From a bacterium (lineage in GTDB: Bacteria; BMS3Abin14), in contig JALHUC010000217.1 in assembly GCA_022865845.1 (NCBI GenBank), positions 1-8,716 on the forward strand: a stretch of 8,716 nucleotides of DNA, in the 5' to 3' direction. The notes below the pieces were generated by a model. That model did not search any database. It had not been told where the DNA came from and saw only the letters and a list, made by a program, of their open reading frames with translations. A program made the position numbers and the translations under genes. Shown piece after piece: positions 1 to 5,519 of the stretch; position 1 is the first letter of the stretch, and each line of letters begins with the position of its first letter.

Positions 1-491
1 TAGAAAAAGGCCGCCCCGAGAGCAAAGGCCACAGATCTGTCCAACCGCCTGAACGGATCAGCCATGGCCGACCAGCTCACGCTTTTGAACTGGATCACGT
101 AAGCCCCGAAAATTATTAGACCGATACCGGCAAATCCGGCCACGGCCAGCCTTTCTCCCAGAAAAATAGCTCCCCACAGGGGAACCAGGGCCGGGGCCAT
201 GGTGGTCAACGGGTAAATTACGGAAAGGTCTCCGCTTCGGTAGCCTCCCACCACTCCCAGGTGGTAGAGGGCAAAGAAGAACGCCGCGCCAGTAAGGGGA
301 AGCAGTAGTCCGGGAGTTGCCTTAACCTGTTCCAAGGCCGATAGTCCCAGAAAAGGCGTCAGACCCACCGCCATCATGACGTGTGCCAGGGCGAGAAGGC
401 TGAAGCGGTCGTTAACATGTTTTATAACCGCGTTCCATATTGCGTGGAATAAGGCGGAGATGAGAATCAGGAAGAGGGCGGAGGAAGACAT
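1..491 (-). CDS. EamA/DMT-family membrane transporter, N-terminal part (runs off the left edge)
   Basis: The minus strand is open from an ATG at 491 to base 1, giving 163 residues without a stop, so the gene is cut by the window edge. The product is very hydrophobic and begins MSSSALFLILISALFHAIWNAV, with about four to five predicted membrane helices. The stretch SGDLSVIYPLTTMAPALVPL followed by a GERL motif is typical of the first EamA repeat in drug/metabolite transporters. These inner-membrane carriers have about 10 helices and roughly 280-300 residues, so a little over half is visible. The substrate cannot be told; the family includes exporters of amino acids and metabolites. It lies about 100 bases downstream of the ABC permease on the same strand, separated by repeat arrays, so co-transcription is uncertain. 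No purine-rich ribosome-binding site precedes the ATG; the leader there is pyrimidine-rich because of the array. Confidence 0.85.
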   Translation of the reverse strand, partial: MSSSALFLILISALFHAIWNAVIKHVNDRFSLLALAHVMMAVGLTPFLGLSALEQVKATPGLLLPLTGAAFFFALYHLGVVGGYRSGDLSVIYPLTTMAPALVPLWGAIFLGERLAVAGFAGIGLIIFGAYVIQFKSVSWSAMADPFRRLDRSVAFALGAAFF

Positions 492-500
492 AATCAGGAA

Positions 501-596
501 TAGGGGAGGATGAAGGAAGAAGGATGAAGAAAGTGGGCTTCACCAGAGTATTGGTACATTATTCCTCCTACCTCCTCCCTCCTTCGTCCTTCTATT
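501..596. repeat. Inverted pair of 7-base tandem arrays (GGATGAA type)
   Basis: The plus strand carries heptamer units GGATGAA (508-514), GGAAGAA (515-521) and GGATGAA (522-528), preceded by a degenerate unit. At 562-596 the complementary words run in phase of seven: TTCCTCC, TACCTCC, TCCCTCC, TTCGTCC. The two arms are roughly inverted, about 35 bases apart, and could pair imperfectly. The TAG stop of the upstream permease gene (592-594) lies inside the last unit. The stretch fills the gap between the ABC permease and the EamA gene. Confidence 0.75.
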
Positions 597-1575
597 TCAA
601 TCTCGGATCGACCGCATCTCTGAGGCCTTCCCCCACAAGGTTATACGCGGTCACCGTCAGGAAGATCGCGGCTCCCGGGAAGATAGTTAGCCACCAGGCA
701 AAGTCTATGTAGTGTTTGGACTGGGAGAGAATCTCACCCCATGAAGGCGTTGGGGGCGGCACACCGAAGCCCAGGTAGCTCAGTGAGGACTCCACCAGGA
801 TTGCTCCCGCCACCCCGAAAGTGGCGGACACGAGAACCGGAGCCAGGGAGTTGGGCAGGATGTGACTGAAGATAATGCGAAGGTCGGATGCTCCCACTGC
901 CCTGGCGGCGGTGACATAATCCAGTTTCCTCTGTTTGAGAAACTCACCTCTCACGAGACGAGCCACCCCCGGCCATCCAGTAATACCCAGGATGATCATG
1001 ATGTTGTAGATACTGGGCTTGAGGAACGCCATCACGGTAAGAATAAGAAAGAAGGTAGGGAAACACATCATCACCTCGATGGACCTGCTGATAACCACAT
1101 CCACCTTTCCGCCATAGTACCCCGCCAGGGCCCCCAGGAAGATCCCAATGAAGGTGTAGATGGAAACCGCCACGAAACCCACGGAAAGGGACACCCTCGA
1201 TCCGAAGATCATCCTCGCCATGACATCCCGGCCCCTGTCATCGGTGCCAAGCCAATGGCCTCCGCCGGGGGGCTCCAGGTTCTCCGTCAGGTTGATCTCG
1301 GTGGGGCCATACTTGACGGGAGGGTTCAGGGCCCAACCCCGTTGGGAAGCACCTGCCTGATCCCAGGCCAACCGGGCTTTGTTGGTCACAGCGGGAAAGA
1401 CAAGTTCATGGTCCACCACTGCTGCTATGGGCCGACTGCCGGCCAGAAAGGGCGCGCCCAAAGCAATAACGAATAGAGCGAGCACAAAAATCAGACCCAC
1501 GATAGCCACCCGATCACGCCGGTACTGGTTCCAGACCAGCCTCGTGTAACTCTGTTTCTTCGGCGCACTTCTCAC
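592..1575 (-). CDS. ABC importer permease, OppC/DppC family (peptide/nickel-type)
   Basis: Second inner-membrane subunit of a binding-protein-dependent importer, 327 residues. Seen: a cytoplasmic N-terminus (1-22), a first helix (about 23-45), then the family signature HWLGTDDRGRDV at 107-118 just before the core helices. The cytoplasmic EAA loop that docks the ATPase is at about 219-241 (DYVTAARAVGAS, then HILPN). The C-terminus ends GLRDAVDPRLK, as in DppC/OppC proteins. Between helix 1 and the signature there is an extra periplasmic stretch of about 60 residues, longer than in E. coli DppC (about 300 residues). The start is GTG at 1575, and its GTGA overlaps the stop of the preceding permease by four bases, which indicates translational coupling. 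Peptides are the commonest substrate for this family, but the substrate here is not determined. Confidence 0.93.
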   Translation of the reverse strand: MRSAPKKQSYTRLVWNQYRRDRVAIVGLIFVLALFVIALGAPFLAGSRPIAAVVDHELVFPAVTNKARLAWDQAGASQRGWALNPPVKYGPTEINLTENLEPPGGGHWLGTDDRGRDVMARMIFGSRVSLSVGFVAVSIYTFIGIFLGALAGYYGGKVDVVISRSIEVMMCFPTFFLILTVMAFLKPSIYNIMIILGITGWPGVARLVRGEFLKQRKLDYVTAARAVGASDLRIIFSHILPNSLAPVLVSATFGVAGAILVESSLSYLGFGVPPPTPSWGEILSQSKHYIDFAWWLTIFPGAAIFLTVTAYNLVGEGLRDAVDPRLK

Positions 1576-2582
1576 GCTTCAGCCTCGTAGGTGATGCGCG
1601 GATCGGCCCATACGTAAAGGAGATCCGATATAAGAATTCCAACCAGGGTGAGTAAAGCTGAGATGGTGGCGATTGCCATAACTACCGGGTAGTCCCTGGA
1701 GAGCACCGCCTCGAAACTGAGCTGACCCATCCCCGGGATGGAAAAGATGCTCTCGATAATGATGCTACCCCCTAGCATACCAGGAAGAAGGTAGCCCATG
1801 AGGGTGATGATTGGGATGATGGAGTTGCGCATGGCGTGCTTGAAAATGACGAGTTTTTCAGGGAGACCCTTGGCCCGGGCGGTGCGGATGTAGTCCTGCC
1901 GGATCACCTCCAGCACCCCGGCTCTCATAAAACGCGAAAGACCGGCCAAACCTCCATAGGTGAGACAAAACACAGGCAGCATCAGATGCCACAGATGATC
2001 CCACAGGCGGGACAGGAACGCGGCACCTTCCATCCCTGCCGATGAGATCCCGTAGATGGGGAACCAGTCCAGGAAATCGCCCCCGCCAAGGAACATGATA
2101 AGGAGCACCGCCACCCAGAAGTTGGGCAATGAATAAAGGATGAAAAGGATCACCGTCATAACCTTGTCCCTGATAGTGCCCTGCTCCACGGCAGAGTACA
2201 CCCCTATAGGTATGGCCAGGAGATAGACGAGAAAAATGGAGATGAGGTTCAGCTCGATGGTGATCGGCAGTCTTTCGGCGATCTTATCCATCACCAGTCT
2301 GTGATCCTTGTAGGAAGTACCAAAATCGAAAGTGACGACCCTTTTCAGCCAGATGCCGTACCGGGTCCAGATGGGCTTATCCAGGCCGTAGAGTTTTTTG
2401 GTCGCCTCCACGATCTCCCTGGTGGATTCGTCCCCCATCATGCCTTGCTCGCCCATGCGAAGTTTCATGGCCGCAGGATTGCCGGGAGCCAGTTGGATCA
2501 CCATGAAGGTGATGACGGTGATCCCCAAGAAGGTGGGGATGATGAGCAACAGCCTGCGTATGAGGTATTGCTGGAGATTCAT
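1572..2582 (-). CDS. ABC importer permease, OppB/DppB family (peptide/nickel-type)
   Basis: First inner-membrane subunit of the importer, 336 residues from the ATG at 2582 (MNLQQYLIRRLLLIIPTFLG). The N-terminal helix with YLIRRLLLIIPT and the following LAPGNPA motif are typical of OppB/DppB. The EAA loop is at about 230-253 (DYIRTARAKGLPEKLVIFKH), and GGSIIIESIFSIPGMGQL is the usual family C-terminal helix. The reading frame is open further, to an ATG at 2609, but those nine extra codons are pure repeat array, so I reject that start. Neither ATG has a clear Shine-Dalgarno sequence. The gene lies 150 bases downstream of the solute-binding-protein gene and overlaps the next permease by four bases. 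The two permeases should form a heterodimeric channel, but no ATPase gene is in the window. Confidence 0.93.
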   Translation of the reverse strand: MNLQQYLIRRLLLIIPTFLGITVITFMVIQLAPGNPAAMKLRMGEQGMMGDESTREIVEATKKLYGLDKPIWTRYGIWLKRVVTFDFGTSYKDHRLVMDKIAERLPITIELNLISIFLVYLLAIPIGVYSAVEQGTIRDKVMTVILFILYSLPNFWVAVLLIMFLGGGDFLDWFPIYGISSAGMEGAAFLSRLWDHLWHLMLPVFCLTYGGLAGLSRFMRAGVLEVIRQDYIRTARAKGLPEKLVIFKHAMRNSIIPIITLMGYLLPGMLGGSIIIESIFSIPGMGQLSFEAVLSRDYPVVMAIATISALLTLVGILISDLLYVWADPRITYEAEA

Positions 2583-2588
2583 AAGATC

Positions 2589-2616
2589 AGTCCAAGGTCC
2601 AATGTCCAAGGTCCAA
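2589..2616. repeat. 7-base tandem array (GGTCCAA type)
   Basis: Four consecutive heptamers: AGTCCAA (2589-2595), GGTCCAA (2596-2602), TGTCCAA (2603-2609) and GGTCCAA (2610-2616). It lies directly upstream of the permease start at 2582. The next eight bases of an adjoining segment, AAAGTGAG (2615-2622), have a perfect inverted copy at 2672-2679, so this array and the one at 2645-2672 can be brought together as a stem. Confidence 0.8.
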
Positions 2617-2644
2617 AGTGAGAACCATCGACGGACGCCCCTTC

Positions 2645-2672
2645 TTTGGGCATTGGTCTTTGGGCTTTGGGC
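2645..2672. repeat. 7-base tandem array (TTTGGGC type)
   Basis: Four consecutive heptamers: TTTGGGC (2645-2651), ATTGGTC (2652-2658), TTTGGGC (2659-2665) and TTTGGGC (2666-2672). Read on the other strand the words are GCCCAAA and GACCAAT, close to the GGTCCAA words of the array at 2589-2616, so it looks like a degenerate inverted partner of that array. Confidence 0.75.
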
Positions 2673-2695
2673 TCACTTTTGTTCCGTCTTTCCTG

Positions 2696-2730
2696 CTCCG
2701 CACTCTGCACTTTACACTCTGCACTCCAAA
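2696..2730. repeat. 7-base tandem array (CTCTGCA type)
   Basis: Heptamers CTCCGCA (2696-2702), CTCTGCA (2703-2709), CTTTACA (2710-2716) and CTCTGCA (2717-2723), then a diverged CTCCAAA (2724-2730). The last unit runs into the stem of the hairpin at the binding-protein stop codon. It is the third distinct word in a 150-base gap. Confidence 0.75.
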
Positions 2731-2755
2731 GATCAGCGGTAACGCTGATCTTTGG
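2726..2755 (-). terminator. Perfect 13-bp hairpin over the binding-protein stop codon
   Basis: CCAAAGATCAGCG (2726-2738) and its exact complement (2743-2755) enclose a four-base loop (2739-2742). The TGA stop of the binding-protein gene (2733-2735) is inside the stem, so the gene's last seven or so codons form the other arm. No U-tract follows on the minus strand, so a classical intrinsic terminator is unlikely. A role in mRNA 3'-end protection, or in lowering permease expression relative to the binding protein, is inferred from its position between these genes. The stem is seen directly; its function is not. Confidence 0.6.
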
Positions 2756-4385
2756 TCGGTACCCACCACTCGGTACTGTCCGGACCCAGCGGGTACACGG
2801 TCACGTTCTGAAACCGCCTGTCGAGAGCCACTAAATTGTCCCTGTTAAATAGGAATGTATATGGCTGTTCCTCATGTAGAATGCGGTGGAAGCGACGATA
2901 CATAGCGGCTCGCTTCTCCCTGTCAAACTCCGTACGGCCATCCTCTATGATCCTATCCGCCTCCAGGTCGACGAACCCGATGTAGTTGGACCCCTTTTCT
3001 ACCTGACTGGAATGCCACACCTGGTAGGGGTCGGCCAGAACTGGTAGGCTCCAACCAAGAGTAACTGCGTCGAAAGCTCGGTCGCCAAGGAGTTTAGTAA
3101 AGAGAGCCCATTCCAATTGGCGGATGCTCATCTCGATCCCTACCTTGCCGAGGCTCTCCTGGAGCATGGTTGCCAGCTGCTCCCCCGTAGTCGACCCTGA
3201 AGAATAGGTAAACTCGAAACGGAACGACACTCCGTCCTTGTCCCGGATACCGTCACCGTCGGAATCCACCCATCCCGCTTCGTCAAGCAAAGTGGATGCT
3301 TTTTCGGGGTCGTAGGGCCAGGATTCAATGGTTTTATCGTAATCGGGGGACCCGACAAAGAAGTTCCCCGAAATAACGGTACCCAAGCCGTACCAGATAT
3401 TCTTCACGAAGGATTCGCGGTCCACGAGCATGGTCATGGCCCGCCGGACCATCCTGTCAGCGAACATGGGCCTTCGCTGGTTCCATCCGATGTAGCTATA
3501 GCCCAATGACGGGTAACGGATCTTGTTGAAATTGTCGGAGAAGTCCCTGGTGCTGGTCTGACGCTCCCACTGAATGGGTTGAAGCCCCATAAAGTCGATC
3601 TCCCCTTTTTTCAAGACCTGGAGAGCCACCATCTCGTCAGTGACGATGCGGAACACGATGCGCTGGACGTAGTGTGCCCTTCCCCAATACTCCGGGTATC
3701 GCTCCAGAATAATCTCCTTACCAGTGTCCCACTTGAGGAACCGGTATGGACCCGATCCCACCGGAGCTCTGCCCGCGGAGTGGGTGTTAAAATCTTCCCG
3801 TTCGAAAATATGTTGAGGAATGATGGAAAGGCCACCAATCATGTCCAGAGCTTTGAAATAAGGGTAAGCGTATGTGAATCGCACGATGCGCTCGTTTATG
3901 ACCTCTACATCCGTGAGGTCCTTGTAGTAACTGCGCAGGTGGGGGGCATCTACCGCTGGGTCCCTGGCTCGATCGAAAGTGTACAGGACGTCCCGGGAGG
4001 TAAGTGGCTCACCGTCCTGCCAATGAAGACCTTCCTTGAGGACAAAGGTATACTGTTTCTTATCTTCGGACACGGACCACGATTCAGCCAGCACAGGAAT
4101 ATGGTCCAGGGTCTGGTTATCGAGTGTGAGAAGACTCTCGTAGATGTACCCGTTAATCAGACTCTCGTAGGCATCCGAAGCTGTGACAGGATTCAAGGTC
4201 GCAGGTTCCGCGCTGAGGCGCCTCACCAGCCAGTCGCCGATCACCGGTGTCTCTGCCCCACGAGTCTCCTCCGTCACTCTGGGTGGAGGGGCTTCGTCCT
4301 TTTTCGTACAGTCCTGGATCACCAACCCAGGGATAACAACAAGCATGAGCATAACGATGAATGATCGGAATGATGTGCTTTTCAA
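2733..4385 (-). CDS. ABC importer solute-binding protein, SBP_bac_5 (peptide/nickel-binding) family
   Basis: Periplasmic substrate-binding subunit, 550 residues, a normal length for family 5. Seen: a hydrophobic N-terminal segment (about 8-24) followed by Cys26 and a polar, proline-rich linker, which suggests a lipoprotein, although the -1 residue is Asp (IQDC), not a standard lipobox. Family hallmarks are AEPATLNPVTASDAYES (59-75), TFVLKEGLHWQDGEPLTSRD (113-132), PVGSGPYRF (208-216) and WNQRRPMFADRMVRRA (301-316). An acidic DSDGDGIRDKDG loop lies at 374-385. The start is TTG at 4385, five bases after AGGAGGT (4391-4397), which fixes it. It is followed by the two permeases and preceded by an internally deleted paralogue on the same strand. 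The substrate is unknown; oligopeptide is the default family guess. Confidence 0.93.
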   Translation of the reverse strand: MKSTSFRSFIVMLMLVVIPGLVIQDCTKKDEAPPPRVTEETRGAETPVIGDWLVRRLSAEPATLNPVTASDAYESLINGYIYESLLTLDNQTLDHIPVLAESWSVSEDKKQYTFVLKEGLHWQDGEPLTSRDVLYTFDRARDPAVDAPHLRSYYKDLTDVEVINERIVRFTYAYPYFKALDMIGGLSIIPQHIFEREDFNTHSAGRAPVGSGPYRFLKWDTGKEIILERYPEYWGRAHYVQRIVFRIVTDEMVALQVLKKGEIDFMGLQPIQWERQTSTRDFSDNFNKIRYPSLGYSYIGWNQRRPMFADRMVRRAMTMLVDRESFVKNIWYGLGTVISGNFFVGSPDYDKTIESWPYDPEKASTLLDEAGWVDSDGDGIRDKDGVSFRFEFTYSSGSTTGEQLATMLQESLGKVGIEMSIRQLEWALFTKLLGDRAFDAVTLGWSLPVLADPYQVWHSSQVEKGSNYIGFVDLEADRIIEDGRTEFDREKRAAMYRRFHRILHEEQPYTFLFNRDNLVALDRRFQNVTVYPLGPDSTEWWVPTKDQRYR

Positions 4386-4397
4386 ATCAGACCTCCT
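4386..4397 (-). promoter_or_regulatory. Strong ribosome-binding site deciding a TTG start
   Basis: AGGAGGT on the minus strand (4391-4397) lies five bases before the TTG at 4385-4383. No ATG in this frame is as well placed, so TTG is taken as the start codon of the binding protein. Confidence 0.8.
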
Positions 4398-4458
4398 GAA
4401 ATTTCGGCGGGCAGACGACTCAGACCACAGCCACGGTAAACGGTTGCAATTTTTAATT

Positions 4459-4488
4459 ACAATAGCAAAGATTTAGAGATCAGGGCAA
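4459..4488 (-). promoter_or_regulatory. Possible sigma-70-type promoter upstream of the binding-protein gene
   Basis: On the minus strand, TTGCCC (4488-4483) and an extended -10 element TGC-TATTGT (4467-4459) are 18 bases apart. They lie in the AT-rich gap between the truncated paralogue and the full-length binding protein, 74 bases before the TTG start. The -35 and -10 hexamers each match consensus only in part, and no transcript data are available, so this is a weak prediction. Confidence 0.3.
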
Positions 4489-4504
4489 TTCATCCACCTT
4501 TTGG

Positions 4505-4801
4505 TCAGCGATACAGCTGCCGTTTTTCTTCTACCCACCATTCCGCAGGATTCAAACCCAAAGGATAAACCTTGACGTTCTCAAAACGCTGACTTTCATA
4601 GACATAACCGTCGATGGTGCTCTCATATACATCTGTGGCGGTGACCGGGTTCAAGGTGGCCGGTTCAGCTCCTATGTGCCGTACAAGCCAATCCCCACCC
4701 ACCGGGGTCTCGGGACCTGCAGCCTGAACGACAAGAGGAAAGATCAGAATGAACGAAAACAGGATGCCTATCAGAATCTTTGAGTTGTCTATCCTTGACA
4801 C
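4505..4801 (-). pseudogene. Internally deleted SBP_bac_5 binding-protein paralogue (98-residue open frame)
   Basis: The frame has a signal-peptide-like N-terminus (KILIGILFSFILIFPLVVQA, about 8-27). Residues 31-70 (ETPVGGDWLVRHIGAEPATL, then up to YVYES) match residues 45-84 of the neighbouring binding protein. Residue 71 onward (QRFENVKVYPLGLNPAEWWV, ending in QLYR) matches its last 28 residues from 523. By eye about 48 of 69 aligned residues are identical. Residues 85-522 of the intact protein have no counterpart, so about 438 codons are missing in frame. The start is GTG at 4801, five bases after GGAGG (4807-4811); the frame is open upstream to 4942, but that part is antisense to the HEAT gene. 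It cannot bind solute as the family does. It is either a dying tandem duplicate or a retained short secreted peptide. Confidence 0.8.
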
Positions 4802-4866
4802 AGGGTCCTCCTTGTCACCATAATTGATGTTGAATTCATACCAACCTGTCGCAGGAAGGAATGCCC

Positions 4867-5445
4867 ATGGCTCTGTCGGATCGTAAAAAAGCGCTGACCC
4901 AGGCTCTCCAGGATTCGGAGGCGCTGGTCCGGGCCGCTGCATCGAGGGCTCTTGACCGGGTCGAGGGTATGGAGCGGCTGCAGAACATCTTCGAGGCAGC
5001 CTCCTCGGGTGAGAAACCCCATCGAATCCGTGCCATCCATTTCCTCGGATTTCTGAACACTGCCGAATCGGTGGATCGAATGCTGTCCCTTCTTCAGGAT
5101 CCTGAACCTGATATCAGAGTGGCTGGAGTCAAAGCCGTCCAGATCCATCTTCCTGAACGAGCACTGGTGCCGCTGCTCGGCGCCCTCGAGGATCCGGAAA
5201 TCTCTGTTGTGCAGGTGGTCATCGAAACCCTGTCCCATTACCAGGACCCCAGGATCACCGAATTCCTGGTGCCTTTCCTCATCGGCCCGGACACCGACAC
5301 TGCCTGCATTGCAGCAGAGGCCCTCGGCCGAAACGGTGATCCGAAAGCTGAATCTCACCTCGTCACGGTTCTTCAGGGAGCAACGGACCCGTTCCTGAGG
5401 ACCAGAACGGCAGAGGCACTGGGTAACCTGAGACCCAATACATAA
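4867..5445 (+). CDS. Small HEAT-repeat protein
   Basis: 192 residues made almost wholly of HEAT-like helical pairs: LQDSEALVRAAASRALDRV near the start, then LLQDPEPDIRVAGVKAVQ, LLGALEDPEISVVQVVIETL and VTVLQGATDPFLRTRTAEAL, ending GNLRPNT. These repeats form a curved helical scaffold for protein binding; there are no catalytic motifs, signal peptide or membrane segments, so it is probably cytoplasmic. Two ATGs are possible (4861 and 4867). AGGAAGGA ends at 4860, touching the first, so the second, six bases away, is preferred. It is divergent from the truncated binding-protein gene (65 bases between starts, no convincing promoter seen) and convergent with the HD-GYP gene. It could be a PBS-lyase-type HEAT protein, but the partner is unknown. 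Confidence 0.8.
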   Translation: MALSDRKKALTQALQDSEALVRAAASRALDRVEGMERLQNIFEAASSGEKPHRIRAIHFLGFLNTAESVDRMLSLLQDPEPDIRVAGVKAVQIHLPERALVPLLGALEDPEISVVQVVIETLSHYQDPRITEFLVPFLIGPDTDTACIAAEALGRNGDPKAESHLVTVLQGATDPFLRTRTAEALGNLRPNT

Positions 5446-5455
5446 GCAGTACATC

Positions 5456-5519
5456 CGTACGTGCGTACGTGCGTGATTGGGTTACGCATCCACGCATGCA
5501 CGCTCCACGCATTTACGCG
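5456..5519. repeat. 8-base tandem arrays in inverted orientation between convergent genes
   Basis: CGTACGTG occurs twice in tandem (5456-5471) plus a half unit. Then ACGCATCC (5484-5491), ACGCATGC (5492-5499), ACGCTCC (5500-5506, seven bases) and ACGCATTT (5507-5514) follow. The second set is approximately the reverse complement of the first (CGTACGTGCGTG against CGTGCATGCGTG), so an imperfect hairpin can form. It sits between the 3' ends of the HEAT gene and the HD-GYP gene, and the HD-GYP stop TAA (5513-5515) is inside it. It may act as a two-way terminator, but no U-tract is seen. Confidence 0.7.

Noticed and set aside
501..596. An insertion-sequence end or miniature transposable element
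   Set aside because: No transposase, no sharp terminal inverted repeats and no target duplication are visible; the inverted arms are degenerate seven-base repeats.
862..1476. A 204-residue plus-strand open frame inside the OppC-type permease gene
   Set aside because: Its composition is His/Gly/Pro/Asp-rich, typical of the reverse of a membrane protein gene; the minus strand carries all OppC motifs.
2587..2848. Several short open frames (60-114 residues) across the gap between binding protein and permease
   Set aside because: They are translations of the heptamer arrays and of the ends of neighbouring genes in other frames.
3579..4364. A 261-residue plus-strand open frame inside the binding-protein gene
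   Set aside because: It lies wholly antisense to a well-supported SBP_bac_5 gene, lacks a ribosome-binding site and has no family-like sequence.
4802..4866. Divergent promoter pair between the truncated gene and the HEAT gene
   Set aside because: A TTGTCA at 4812-4817 could be a -35 element, but the sequence 17 bases on (TTCATA) matches a -10 box poorly, and no good pair is seen on the minus strand.
4802..4942. Upstream extension of the truncated binding-protein frame to an ATG at 4942
   Set aside because: The extension is antisense to the start of the HEAT gene, and a GTG at 4801 has an ideally placed GGAGG. The 47 extra residues look non-coding.
4789..5454. A 221-residue minus-strand open frame opposite the small HEAT gene
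   Set aside because: Its protein is rich in Arg, Cys, His and Ser with no recognisable domain, while the plus strand gives clear HEAT repeats with a ribosome-binding site. It is an antisense shadow.
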